Source of the DNA: Anastrepha obliqua | Lineage: Eukaryota > Arthropoda > Insecta > Diptera > Tephritidae | DNA: 64,000 nt | Assembly (NCBI RefSeq): GCF_027943255.1 | Contig: NC_072893.1 | Span: 44,476,001 to 44,540,000, forward strand | Reading direction: 5' to 3' | Part shown: piece after piece, positions 44,391 through 56,110 of the stretch | How the letters are laid out: the number at the start of each line of letters is the position of its first letter | Position numbering within the stretch: the stretch's first letter is position 1 | The notes under the pieces: model-generated | What the model saw: the letters and a program-made list of their open reading frames with translations, nothing else | Database searches by the model: none | What the model was told of the DNA's origin: nothing | Position numbers and translations under genes: made by a program

Positions 44391-47212
44391 GGGGTTAGGG
44401 GTAGTCAAAATTTTCAAAAAATTTGACTTTTTTTTGCATTTTCTTTGAAGTGAATCCCACCAATACTTTTCGAATTATTCAACAATTAACAAAGGGCGCT
44501 CGGGCGCTCCGGAGCGTGGCAGATAAGCGTGAGATAGAATGATATGTAGGCAAGCCAATCGATATTTTGGAAGCTGCTATGACGGCTGAAGGACTATGTA
44601 TTATATGGCCCAGGTTAGGTTAGGTTTGGCAGCCGCATCGCACATAGAGACAACGATGCCACTTAGACCACGAAATGGGTCCGTTGTGAAGCCGCGGGGG
44701 CTGAGCTACATTTCCCTCTCCATATTAAACCATCCTGAGCTTTTGACAAAGCGTAAAAGGTTTTTGATACCTAAAGTGTATAGATTATCTATATTCGTTA
44801 AGAAGTAGGATTTTAAAAATCGGTTCCTGCTTCTGGCTAGAGCTGGGCATGTGCAAAAAAGGTGTTGAATTGTTTCCAACTCCTCCTCATTTCTGCAGCT
44901 ACGACAGAAATCATGCATGTAAACGCCTAATCTCTTTGCATGATTTCCTATGAGACAATGTCCTGTGAGAGCCCCTACTAAGGTCCTGATTTGAAGTCTA
45001 CTCAGTTTTATAATACTCTTGGACAGACGTAAATTAGCCTTGGCCATGTTTGCCTAGCAATTTCACAGGTGTTAACGCTAATCCATCTTTGATTTGTAGA
45101 CCTGATTAATGCGTCCTTAATGAGAAGCTTACAAGTTGCGAGAGGTTTCTCCATAAAATTACTTATGTCTGGCAAACAGGTACCTTCTCTTTCAAGTTGG
45201 TCTGCCCTACAGTTTCCTGGTATATCTCTGTGGCCTGGAACCCAGCACAAGATTATACGATATTGTTTGGCCATCTCATTTAGAGATTGGCGACAACGTA
45301 AGACACTCCTTGATGTTGTTTGGAATGCATCCAGGGCTCGTAGGGCAGCTTGGCTGTCTGATAGAATGCAGATATCCGTTGATGATATTCTGTTTATCTT
45401 TAGCCATTTTAAGGGTTGATGAATAGCGTTTATTTCCACTTGAAAAACACTACAGTGATGCAGCAGTTTAAAGGATTCACTAATAGAAAGCTCTTCGCAA
45501 AATAACCCTGATCCTACACCGGTATCCATTTTAGACCCGTTCGTGTAGATCTTAACCGGTGTGTTGGGTGTTGGATCTTCCTCAAACCATTCCAGTCTAG
45601 AAGGGATTTTCATCAGGTCTTACCTAAAGCTCTCTTACAGGCATAAAAAGCTATGTTCGCTTTCCTGACTCTTTCTAAGTTGTTTGACTTCCATGTCAGT
45701 TTCCTATCTATGACTAGTCCCAAGTACTTGGTTTCTTCCGAAATAACAAGAGCTTCCCCCTTGAGCATAATTGGACTTAGTTGAGGGATTTTATGTTTCC
45801 TAGTGAACAATATAAGTTGTGTTTTGTCTGGGTTGACTCCTAGACCACACTTTCCTGCCCACCTAGAAAGTATGTCTAGAGCATTTTGTATTAGGTCTCT
45901 TAATGTAGATACGAATTTACCAGAGACAGCAATGACAACATCATCGGCGTAAGCTATCACCTTACAGTCCACCGATTCCAGTATTAACAGAAGTTTATTT
46001 ACAACTGCGTTCGGTAGAAACTCCGCCCTGCGGTGTACCTCTACTTACCAATCTCCTGAGCACCGATTCTCCTAGTTCCGCTTCAATGATTCTGCTATTT
46101 AGCATTTTGCCAATGAAGCCTACCAAGCCCGGTTCTACCCCAAGATCAGTGAGTGCTGCAGTAATTGCCCCCCCTTCAACATTGTTAAAGGCCCCTTCAA
46201 TATCAAAGAAAGCGGCTAAAGTAAATTCCTGTTTGTGCAGTGAACTCTCTGCCGTGTAAATAAGGTTATGTAGAGCTGTCTCTACCGATTTCCCTTTCGT
46301 GTAGGCATGTTGTGCCGTAGAGATAAGATTTCTATCTATAGTTAGGCTTAAATGAAATTCTATCAACCTCTCCAAAGTTTTCAATAGGAAGGAAGAAAGA
46401 GATATCGGTCTTAAGTCTTTTGGATGGGTATGTGAGTTTCTACCCGCTTTTGAAATGAAAACAATTTTGACTTGACTCCACTTAAGAAGTATATGACCGT
46501 AAAGAAAGCAACCTTTGAAGATTGCTAGCAGCCAGTGTGTTAGATATCCGGCGGTCTTTTGCAGTTCCACTGGGTAAATACCATCTGGACCCGGTGATTT
46601 AAAGGGTTTGAAACTTTCAATCGCCCATAAGAGCCGATCCTCAGATGACACAGTGTAAGTAATTAAATAATTCGTATGACTCGTATGACATAAATCGATG
46701 GGAAAACTTTAAATGCGTTTTTCTCAAAACTATGTTTTTTGAACTGATGATAACTGTAACTTAAAAACCGCTTGGCAGATTTCAATAAAATTTGTGCTGC
46801 TTTTGAAAAACATTATAAACTCAAGGATTTTTTTTTTCAAAATTTCGATTTTTTTTTTTAATTAATTGTCCATTTTTTCTCGAAAATCTGAAATATATTT
46901 CCTGAGGCCGCCATATCTTTAATTTAAGCTTCCCTCATGCACAGGATTATCCATTACTAAAACTAATTTATCTTGGCCGATTGGCGTTAGCTGAATCTCC
47001 AAGGATTTCTGATGAAACGGGCTCCACACAAACACCGACAACTTTTACAATTATTTTTATTTTTTTTTTTTGTGAAATTTTGCTGATGTCAAGTCGAAAC
47101 ATGATCTATCATATTCTATATTTTTATTTTTGTAAAATAAGTCAATTGACTAGAAAAAAAATTATTGAAAATCATGATTTTTTCGGGCCTCTCTCTGACT
47201 ACCCCTAACCCC
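44391..47212. mobile_element. TTAA-flanked inverted-repeat element, family 2, split by a retrotransposon
   Basis: TTAA at 44387-44390 and 47213-47216 flank the termini GGGGTTAGGGGTAGTC (left; identical read inward from the right). The left part runs to about 44563, and the right part from about 46693 continues with actttaaatgcgtttttctc. The copy at 15598-15984 has these two parts close together without the intervening retrotransposon, which proves the nesting. The element's own sequence is AT-rich and non-coding. Confidence 0.85.
44564..46692 (-). pseudogene. LOA/I-type retrotransposon with RT, RNase H and zinc finger
   Basis: The minus strand reads FKSPGPDGIYPVELQKTAG, WSQVKIVFISKAGRNSHTHP, LRPISLSSFLLKTLERLIEF, FDIEGAFNNVEGGAITAALT and RGTPQGGV. 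After a frameshift come KVIAYADDVVIAVSG (intact catalytic box) and KYLGLVIDRKLTWKSN. A deletion of the RT thumb near 45613 leads to KIYTNGSKMDTGVGSGLFCE (RNase H Asp to Asn), HCSVFQVEINAI, CILSDSQAALRALDAF and IILCWVPGHRDIPGNCRADQ. The last pieces are CRSCRNEEELETIQHLFCTC and IKNLLRFVKSSGWF. A candidate duplication AATCGAT lies at 44557-44563 and 46693-46699. The 3' region holds ggttaggttaggtt (44612-44625). Confidence 0.87.
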
Positions 47213-47216
47213 TTAA

Positions 47217-47740
47217 TAAGTTGAAAGACACTTGAAAGCAGAAGAATAATCCACTCTCTTAATTTTGCATTATGAAATAATCAATGATTCCATTAACTGT
47301 TCTGAACTGTTCGGGCACATTCGCTCTTCATGTTCAACATCCATTTTGTCTCCATGTGCTAGCAGCCAATTATCTCTCTCATGCAGCTGTAATCAGAGCA
47401 CATTCGGCATATGATAATATCTCAAAAAAAAAACAATATATATATATATATTTCGTCTCTGAGATATACTTTTACATCTTGAAATGGCTCTCTGTACTGT
47501 TAGTTTCCCCTCTTATGGGAGATGTTATTAACATTTACAATCAAATTGTATGTCTCTAGACTGTAAGGTATGCCATGTCAGAGACAAAATGAATCGAAAT
47601 GAAAATGAAATATTCAACTACTTTTAAGTCTTATCTTTAAGTATTGTCTTTATTTTGTACCTTTCCGACTGTAAGGTCTGTAACCATAAAATAACCATAA
47701 AATCAAATCAAATCAAATGAAGTTGAAAATTTCATCTGAA
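47217..47740. other. Spacer with AT dinucleotide run
   Basis: Non-coding. An AT run lies at 47436-47451 and short ATCAA repeats near 47700-47716. A stretch rich in tctctgagatat/ctctagactgtaagg shows weak internal repetition. Confidence 0.45.
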
Positions 47741-49990
47741 GTGATCCAAATATATTGAGTCGCCAATTTTTCTGAAAATTGTTTCATTTGTAGGCTTAAA
47801 TAAAATATACAGGTAATTGAAAAACTTTTTAAAAATATTTAATTTTTTTCAGTGCGGAAATTTTTATTAAATAGTTTTTTAATGCAAATTAATTTCAGAT
47901 TTTTTAATATTTTTATAATTTTGTTTTAAATACGGGAAAAAATTGTTTTTGTAAAAAAACTATAATTTTTATATAACATAGTATTTGGAAAACTTTTTTT
48001 TTGCCAATAGAAAAAAATTTTAATGAGGGTATTATTCAAATTTTTTCCAATAATTTTTATAATTGGTTTTTTTTACTTTTTAGAAAACTTTTGGAAAATA
48101 TTTAATTAAATATTTTTTATTTAAAATATATTTTATATTTAAAATATAAATTTAAAAACTTTTTAAAAATATTTAATTTATAATTTCTTTCAATGTGGAA
48201 AATTTTGTTAAAGAGGTTTTCAAAGTAAAATAACTTCAGCTTTTTAAATATTTTTTTTCAATTTTAATTTTAAAATTATGTAAGAAACAAAACAAATTTT
48301 ATTTAAAAATTTTTTTGGCAAGTTCAAAAAAATTTGAAATTTTTTTCCTATGATTTAAAAAAATTTTTTTTTTACTTTTTAGAAAACTTTTGGAAAATGT
48401 TTAATTACTTTGAGGTTTGTTCGATGTCGAAAATTATTACTAAATTTTTTAATTGCGTAAGAAAAAATACAAATTCTGATAAAAAATTAAATTAAAAATA
48501 TTTTTATATAACATAATATTTGGTTAAAAACAATTTTTTTTTTTTTTGGCAAGTTCGAAAATTTGAATGGGGGCGGTATTCAAATTTTTTCAATGATTTT
48601 TATAATTTCTTTTCTTGCTTTTTAGAAAACTTTTGGAAAATGTCTAATTTTTTTGAGGTTTGTTCGATGTCGAAAATTATTTTATGTACCTAATATAATT
48701 TTTTTTAACTAAAATATATTCACTTTTTAGGTTTGAGTATTGTAAAATATGAAGTAATTGAAAAACTTAAAAAACAATTTAATTGTTTTCAATGCTGAAT
48801 ATTTTGTTATAGAGTTTTTTTAAGTAAAATATCTTCAGTTCATTTTAGCATTTTTATAATTGTTTTAAAGTTACATGCAAAAAAATTTTGAAAAACATTT
48901 ACAAATTTTATATTTGGGGTTTATTATCATTTTCGAATAACACACCGACTCTGATTTTTTATAGTTATTTTTTCAATCATTTTTATAACTTTTTGTTTTA
49001 CTTTTTAGAAAACTTTTTAAAAATGTTTAATTATTTATTAAAACGAATTTTTTTTTTAAAAAGTATGTGTTTTTTTTCGAGAAAAAAAATTTTGTTTTGT
49101 CATTTTCAAATAACTCCCCACTCAAATTTTTTTTTCTAATTTTCTACATTAATTTTTATTTTTTTCTTTGTAACTTTTTGAAAATAGTTCATTAATTTGA
49201 AGTTTATTTGATGCCGAAACTTTTGTTATACATTTTTTAAATAAAATATCGTCAGTTTTTTTAACGTTTTTGTACTTAAAAAAATTTTTTTTTGTTTAAT
49301 TCTATATTTTGTTTCGAAAAAATGTTTGTTTTCTTGTAATTTTCGAATAACAGTCCCACTCTAATTTTTTTCTACTTTTCATTCATTTTATATATTTTCT
49401 TTTTTTACTTTTAAGAAAAATTTTTAAAAATGTTTTCTTACTTACTAAAAGCACTTTTTTTTTAAAGTATGTGTATTTTTTGAGAAAACAATTTTTTGTG
49501 TGTCATTTTCGTTAAACAACTCACTCAATTTTTTTCTAATTTTTTGCATGGTTTTTATATATTTTTTTGTAAGTTTTATTCGATGTTCAAAGTTTCGTTA
49601 TAGATTTTTTTAAGTAAAATATCTTCAAATTTTTTTAACAATTTAGAAAAAAAATAGCATTTCAATTTTTTCTTATTTTTTCATTTATTTTTATATAATT
49701 TTTTTAACATTTTAAGGTACCACCCTTTTTTTGTAAAAAACATTATATATTGCATTACAGTTTTCTTCAAAGTTTTAAGCAGTTTTTTTTTTGTTTTTTG
49801 TTTTTTTTTTAACTTATACCAAATAATTTAAATATTTTTTTAATGGTAAAAAACCGAAGATATTTCACTTTAACCTCAATTTTCCACATTGAATAGATGT
49901 CAAAATTATAAAATTTTTTCCTAAGTTTCTTGAGTTCACTTTTTATTATACCCAACCCTACAAATAAATCAATCTTCAGAAAAATCCACT
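47741..49990. repeat. Long degenerate AT-rich repeat array
   Basis: About 2.2 kb of extremely AT-rich DNA built from diverged copies of one module. The string ttttagaaaacttttggaaaat recurs, exactly or nearly so, at about 48078, 48379, 48622, 49006 and 49410. It is followed in several copies by tttgaggtttgttcgatgtcgaaaatta and agtaaaatatcttcag. Spacing is irregular, 240-400 bp. No coding potential. Related shorter stretches lie at 33540-34045 and 16745-17030. Confidence 0.7.
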
Positions 49991-50815
49991 AGAATGTCCA
50001 AAATAATTGGATCACTTGGCATTGGGACTCCCTCTGATATCGTAAAGAGAAAGAACTTAGTATTGTTGCTAAACTCACTCCGCTACTCAATCCAATAATC
50101 ATGAATTTCCCTACAGGACACCTATATATGTAGTCATATCCACGTGCTTGCGCCAACACCTTCATAGACGAGTGCTAAACTGCTCACACAACCATATGGA
50201 TTTATCATTTTTAACGATGTCCAATTATTTTTATTGACAAACATTTCATCCGATAGCTTGGCAAGTAAACTTCTTATGCGCTCGTATTAGGTCGTTGGTG
50301 TACCGTGCGAATGGTAGGCTGGCCACTGGCCATCGAAGGCACTCTCTTAGTCTTCGTTTAGATTGGCCAATTATTTTAAATGCACTCCAAACTTTATTAA
50401 TCAAACGAGGAGTTATCGAACAATTAGATTTTATTAGTTTCACTTAGTTTACTGTTATTCTTTTTTATTAGATCATAGGGGTTTATTTATTTTATTTATT
50501 GTATTTGGCTAATATTTTTCGTTGGAATATATACAAAAAAAAATTTGCCTGGCTTGCAAAGGAAAAGTAATGAAAATAGGCTGACAAGAATTTTCATACT
50601 CATATATTTGTACAGATTTGTAAATTCAACTTGTTTTATTCCTTTTTCAGAATTCTTACAATAAACTTTCAAATTTGTATGCTTATCTTTTAATGCAGGT
50701 ATACAGTGCGTTTCATAGCAGTAGCTCAGAGAATAATTAGCAAGTTAAAGAAATTTTTTTTTGGTTCCCATTTAATTTTAACACTTTTTCTATGAAAATT
50801 AAATTGAACTGTCTA
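49991..50815. other. Spacer
   Basis: The first part (to about 50030) still belongs to the repeat family seen at 16.9 kb. An open frame on the minus strand at 50246-50443 has no recognisable family. AT-rich DNA follows up to the retrotransposon fragment. Confidence 0.4.
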
Positions 50816-50819
50816 CAAT

Positions 50820-51890
50820 GGGAACTGGTACGGCACCTGTCCGGCATTGGAAAACAGAGAAGGCATGTTCCTCGACCCAACGATTCTCTCCATGCCCCTT
50901 GACACCATGCCATCAAGAGTCGTACTTGAAACAGATACAGTTTGGTGTTGCCAGAAGCTCAACTGGAGGCAAACTCTGAACTTATTTTCACTGGCAAACA
51001 CAGTTTTCGCATTTTCACGGATGGCTCCAGGACCGAGCACGGCTCCGGCTCTGGGCTCTACGGGGAATACAGCGGGACAAAACTGCACTTTCCTCTTGGA
51101 ATGCATGCACCTGTGATTCAGGCGGAGGTGTATGCGGTTCAAGAAGTGATGAACTTTGTTGTTGAAAACAGGTGGAGAGGCAGATCTATATATGTATAGA
51201 GCAACAGCCAAGCTGCACTCATGGCCTTAGACCACTCCCCAACCACATCAAGGGTAGTCGAGTCCTGTAAATCAAAGATGAACTATGTCGGTAGACATAA
51301 TAGCCTGATGTTAACATGGGTCCCGGGATACGTGGGTATCGCGGATAACAAGACCTCTGACTCCTTAGCTAAGATGGGCTCTGAGGCCAACTTTTTTGGC
51401 CCAGAGCCCGTTTTGCCACTTCCTTCTGCGGCCATCACAGCCACGGTTAGCAAATGGGTAACTTACCACCCACAAGCGAGCTTGGCAGGCTGAGAGAGGC
51501 TGCAGACGGACAAAACTGATGTTACCTGTCATGTCCGATCGACTGTCGCAAACTCTTCTGTCATTAAGCGGAGGGGAGTGCATACGGCTGGTTGGACTGA
51601 TGACGGGCCACTTTCTGTGGGTGAAGCACATGGAAAAGGTAGGCATCTAAGACAGTGTACTCTACCCAACTTATTAAGAGGAGGATGAGACGACGGACCA
51701 CCTCCTGTGCGTCTGCCCAGCCTTCGCTCGAATCAGGTTTGAGGTCTTTGGCACTGATGTGATAAGAAGGTACCACCGTAGCTTCTTGGCACCACAAGAT
51801 CTACTCAGATTTCTTCGAAGATAAGGTAGATTTAAAGAAAATTAAAAGGGAATCCGAGTACAGTACAATGAACTCAATTGCGTCTGAGTG
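50820..51890 (+). pseudogene. 5'-truncated LOA-like retrotransposon: RNase H and zinc finger
   Basis: The plus strand reads FRIFTDGSRTEHGSGSGLYG, APVIQAEVYAVQEVMNFVV, NRWRGRSIYV then a stop, NSQAALMALDHSP (Asp of the DSQ motif changed to Asn) and LMLTWVPGYVGIADNKTSD (WVPGH changed to WVPGY). Then comes the zinc-finger half DETTDHLLCVCPAFARIRF, ending LLRFLRR and a stop near 51824. The RNase H substitutions remove two active-site positions. The family is close to the minus-strand element at 27475-29875 (ENRWRG/ERRWSR). Confidence 0.84.
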
Positions 51891-52637
51891 ATGTACTTGC
51901 TAGGTGTCCCGACAAAAAAAAAGTTGATTCTTCTACAAAAATCATATAAATCCAAGCAGCAAATTTCATGCACATTAAAAGAAAAGATTTTAATTTGCAT
52001 AAAAAACTCCACACTTTGAATCAGAATAGAAAAAATTATTATATTTCGAGTATGTACTTTTAAATCCCATTAAATTTGGTGTAATAAAAAATAAGTTTGA
52101 AGGTTTTCCAAACTCACGTTTATGTTTTATAATTTTTTCCTGGCGATCTTACCTACCTCTTTATAACAAATGATCGATATTTTTTGATACGGAAAAAATA
52201 CCCACCACCCAAGAACTTGTTATATTATATCGATAGGCTAAAACTCTTCATACTCGAAGTTTTTCGTGAAATTATGATTAAAAAGTTTGAAGTTTGACTG
52301 CAACTTCTTCCTAAACTAGCCCGTGTAAAACAAGCAGCTGAACAGTCGCTGCGTTCCGTTTTTTTATTTGTGAAAAATGCCTCTTCAGATTTTTTTCCTT
52401 TTTTTCATTACTATTTGAGATTATGAAACAGTAAGCCCTGAAAGTTTCATAATCGATTTCAATTATTATTTTTAGTTATATTCAAATACGTACAGCGTAG
52501 AAATAATATCGTTGTGACATGAAGGTTTTGCCTGAAAAACCCCTAGTAGAATTTTCCGAAAAATATTTTACCAAAACATTTTAACTTGCTTTTTAGGGGC
52601 GCATCTTGAAGTAAGAAAAAAAATACCCTTCCATATA
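51891..52637. other. AT-rich spacer
   Basis: Nothing recognised. The first bases after the retrotransposon (cccgacaaaaaaaaag) may be its tail. Confidence 0.45.
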
Positions 52638-53952
52638 CAAGGTGAACAATATGAAGTGTTACCTATCCAAAACGCCATAACTTTTTTGTGTGAAATTAGT
52701 TTTTATTGATTTCAAAGACAAACTTGTTCAAAAATGATTACAATTTTAAGATTTACATATTCACTTTAGCTCGATATGACCTCCTTTTGCCTTGACTATA
52801 GCCTTCAAACGGTAAAAAAAATGAGTTGCATGCTACACGAATGTGATCTTGAGGTATTTTAGCCCATTCTTGTATAATCGCTTTTTTCAGCGCATCCATA
52901 CTGGCATATTTTTTAGTCCTCACCTTGCTCTCCAAAATGGGCCAGATGGAATACATTTTGTTTCGGATTTTGTCCATCGGATTTGCGTCTGGCGAATTCG
53001 AAAGCCATTGTGTGGACGAAATGAAGTGTGGAACATGATTTTTTAGCCATTATTGGTTCACACGAGCTGTTGGAACGTCCATGGTCTACGACCAGAATGT
53101 TTGCGTGTCCACGGGTCTAAAGCAGCTTGTAAAACATTTTCCCGATAATAAGTCGCATTCACTTTGACACCAGGCTCGATAAAAACGATTGGAGAGCGCC
53201 CATCAGCGGTCACTGCGGCCCAAACCATTACTTGCGATAGGAAATCGCTTCGAGTGGCCATACGTAGGCTCAAATTCTCGTATGAGCGTTCGATCAAGTA
53301 AACACGATCGTTTTGAGTGTTTATGAACTGCTCAATTGGGAATTTTTTTTCATCAGAAAACACAATGTTAGGAAATTCGCCACGCTCGTGCAAGCGCAAC
53401 AACTCCTTTGCTCTTTCGCACCGAACTTTTTTTTGCTGGGGTGAAAGATCGTGTGCTTTTTGGAACTTGTAAGCCTTGACCTTGAGTTCATTTTTCAATA
53501 TGCGTCGAATGCTGTCGTGTGATAATTTCAGTTTTTTCGCCATTTTTCTTCCACTTCGACGTGGATTTCGTTCAAGTCTAGCCTTCACTTTCCGAACCAT
53601 TTCTGGCGTTGTTGTGGTTCTTTTTGGTCCACCTCCATAGCGTTTTGCAATGCTACCAGTGTCATTGTAACGTTTTATAGTGCGATACACAAACATTTTA
53701 TTCACTTTGAGGTGACTGAGCTCACGAACAATGGCTGGTTGTGATTTTCCAGCCAAATATAACGCAATCACACTATTACGTTTGAGTTCCATCACAGAAA
53801 AAAAAATTCAACCAAACTGAGACGCAAATGCTTTTGATGGCTTATAAACAATATATTGAACTGTCATTAGAACAATTTTGACGTTGATGTCGTGAGCTGT
53901 CTTACAGATACAAGCAGTCTGAAGTTGCTAACACTTCATATCGTTCACCCTG
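52638..53952 (-). mobile_element. Mariner with DD39-type spacing, both ends present
   Basis: A 1315-bp element flanked by TA (52636-52637 and 53953-53954). Termini are CAAGGTGAACAATATGAAGT (left) and CAGGGTGAACGATATGAAGT (right, read inward). Its transposase lies on the minus strand and carries a 28-bp deletion. It is the uninterrupted reference for the copy at 24748-26694. Confidence 0.92.
52753..53792 (-). pseudogene. Mariner transposase, nearly complete, frameshifted
   Basis: The ATG at 53792 gives MELKRNSVIALYLAGKSQPA, a helix-turn-helix pair with the linker RYGGGPKRTTTTPEMVRKVK, IVFSDEKKFPIEQFINTQND (first Asp) and VMVWAAVTADGRSPIVFIEP. It runs open for 244 residues to 53058. At WTFQQ the next 28 bp are missing relative to the 24.7 kb copy, which removes the second catalytic Asp and shifts the frame. 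The C-terminus then reads SIWPILESKVRTKKYASMDA in the 52753-52977 frame. It also has six extra codons behind NPMD. Confidence 0.9.
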
Positions 53953-53954
53953 TA

Positions 53955-54482
53955 TATAGTATACATATTGGCTCCTACGCCCTTATTTTGGTGTTTGCCA
54001 AGCTCCTGCTCATATTTGTGACGTACGTCTTGTTGTAGTTCCACAAATGGAGAGGCCTACAGTTTTAAGCAAACTCCAACCGGCAAATGGTTTCTATCAC
54101 TAGTTTTTTCATAGCAAACATACACACGGAGCATTGCCATTGTCTTCCTAGGGGCAACCGCTATGAGTAGAAACTTGTTTCAACATTTGGTGTTTGGAGG
54201 CTGGTGTATCCAATCTTTTAGGTTAGAACTAATGGGCTTAAAATGTTCTAAGGAAAATATGAATATTTTTCAACCTTTTATTTTGCGCAGACATATCTTT
54301 TAACCATTTTTCACACTTTTTTGGAAACACCTTAGGCCAAGACATGAAAAAGTTAATAGACCGCAAAAGCTAACTTCTTCAAATGCAGCGATTTTAAGAT
54401 ATTGGATGGAATTACTTTGACAAAAGATTGACAAATTGCAGGTTAATTTCGGTTTTTGCAGAGTGTAATCACATACGAGGTG
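53955..54482. other. Spacer
   Basis: No gene or element recognised. Confidence 0.45.
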
Positions 54483-54842
54483 TGTTCAAAAAATAAAGTG
54501 AATTTTCATTTTTCCCAAAAAACATTTATTTATTCATCAATTACTATTTTATCCCCTTCCAAGTAGTCCCCCTCAGATATAATACATTTGTATCAGCGTT
54601 TTTTCTAAGCAGTTCTGATATGCACTTGTTGGTATGTCCTTGTGTTCTCTCAGCGATTCGGTGTTTATCTCCTCAATCGTCGAAAAATGCCTTCCTTACA
54701 TGGGTCTCTTCAATCCGAAAAACAGAAAATAGATGCAGGGGGCCAAATCTAGTAAATACTCTCTCAGATAATCTCTCAAAAGCAAAGATGAGTGGGCAGG
54801 TACATTATCATGGTGCAAAAGTAATGCAGTTTTTTCCACAAT
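54483..54842 (-). pseudogene. Mariner C-terminal fragment with terminus
   Basis: The minus-strand reading, broken by stops, contains GRHFSTIEEI-like, INTES, IRTA and KCIISEGDYLEGDKIVIDE, the usual C-terminus of a mariner transposase family. The terminal sequence ACGAGGTGTGTTCAAAAAAT lies at 54476-54495. Upstream motifs with the first two catalytic residues are missing. It adjoins a plus-strand mariner fragment at 54843. Confidence 0.65.
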
Positions 54843-55042
54843 TCCATCAATCACTCACCGTATTCCACTGATATGGCTCCCTGTGACTTCCACCTATTCG
54901 GAAAATTGCATTTGGGCATGAAAGGTAAACGTTCTGTGTCCGTAGAGCCCATCCAAAAGGCTTATACCGACATCCTGAAGGCCATTCCGGTCAAGGACCT
55001 GAAACACTCTTTCAAAACGCTGTTCATCGTGATTGTTGGCTA
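54843..55042 (+). pseudogene. Second mariner C-terminal fragment, opposite strand
   Basis: Plus-strand SPYSTDMAPCDFHLFGKLHL (third catalytic Asp box, PCD) and KGKRFVSVEPIQKAYTDILK, then AIPVKDLKHSFKTLF. It is a mariner transposase tail of another family, cut off at 54843 and abutting a retrotransposon end at 55043. Confidence 0.75.
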
Positions 55043-56110
55043 GACAATACTAGTCGGGTCTTCGCCTGCTGTAGCATATGCCCCCAATTGTCTCAGTTTC
55101 GTGCCTGTGTCCTCCATGCCCGAAATATCAATAAGCCTGCGTATGTGGCATTTACCGAAGAGTATTTGTTGAGGTGGGTAATCCGTGTTAGCTCGTAATA
55201 TGTGTGCTGCCCATCTCAATCTGTTGATCATAACTGTAGTTATCACAGATGGGTGCGCATATAGTTTTTCCAGTTCATGGTTATAGTGTTTCTGCCACTC
55301 GCTTTTATCGCATATCGCCCCCAAAAATTTCTCGCAGAACTCTCCTCTACAAAATCAGCAGCTTCTGTTTATTTGCATCTCTGAGTGTTCACGTTTCACT
55401 ACCGTATAGCAAGATGGAAATTATAATTGAAATATACAGTGAAATCTTTGTTTTTCTGTCTTGAAGGTGGCTCTTTAGGGGTTGGGTTAATGATTACACC
55501 AAAGTATTTAAACTCCTTCACTACTTCGAAACCATAGTCACCGATTTTTAGTGTCTGACAGAGTCCGATGTAATTGAAACTAGCGCTTTAGTTTTGGCTT
55601 CGTCTATTTCTAAACCCATACATTTTGCTGCTCTCTCAGTAGCTGCGAAAGCTTCTTTTAAACTCGGCAGCGAGGATGCGATTATGCAATAGTTCCCTTT
55701 GTGTTTGCGGCAGAGTCCCTAATAACCTTTTCAAGGGCAATATTAATGAGAGCCCATCCCCTTGCCGAAGTCCGTTCAAGGTGACGAACTCTCGCGGCGG
55801 ATTGTTTTGAACTCTTACTACGTTCCTTACATTCTACATGGTCGAGCTTGTTAAACACATTAACTTATCGGGAATACCGAATTCTGCCATCGCTAAGAAG
55901 AGCTGGTTTCGTTAGCTTTGAAGTCTATGAAAAGATGATTCGACGTCATGTCGTATTCGCGAGACTTTTCTAAAATCTGTCTTAGTACGAAAATTTGGTC
56001 AATCGTGGATCTTCCGTCTTGAAAGCCAGCCTGTAGTTACCAATGATTCGATGTGATGTGATCGAAAAACTTTTAGATCGCGCAAAAGAGTATATCGAGG
56101 CCAGAGGGGA
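55043..56110 (-). pseudogene. Non-LTR RT remnant (palm to C-terminus)
   Basis: The minus strand contains GFQDGRSTIDQIFVLRQILE (usual QxGFRxGRSTxDQI), EKSREYDMTSNHLF, AEFGIPDKLMCLTSSTM, REFVTLNGLRQGDGLS and GDYGFEVVKEFKYFGVIINP. The C-terminal tail is INRLRWAAHILRANTDYPPQ followed by the MEDTGTKLRQLG ending. The catalytic YADD region is deleted. Many stops. This type of RT with an RLRWAGHL tail is an L1- or RTE-like lineage common in arthropods; it has no RNase H. Confidence 0.8.
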
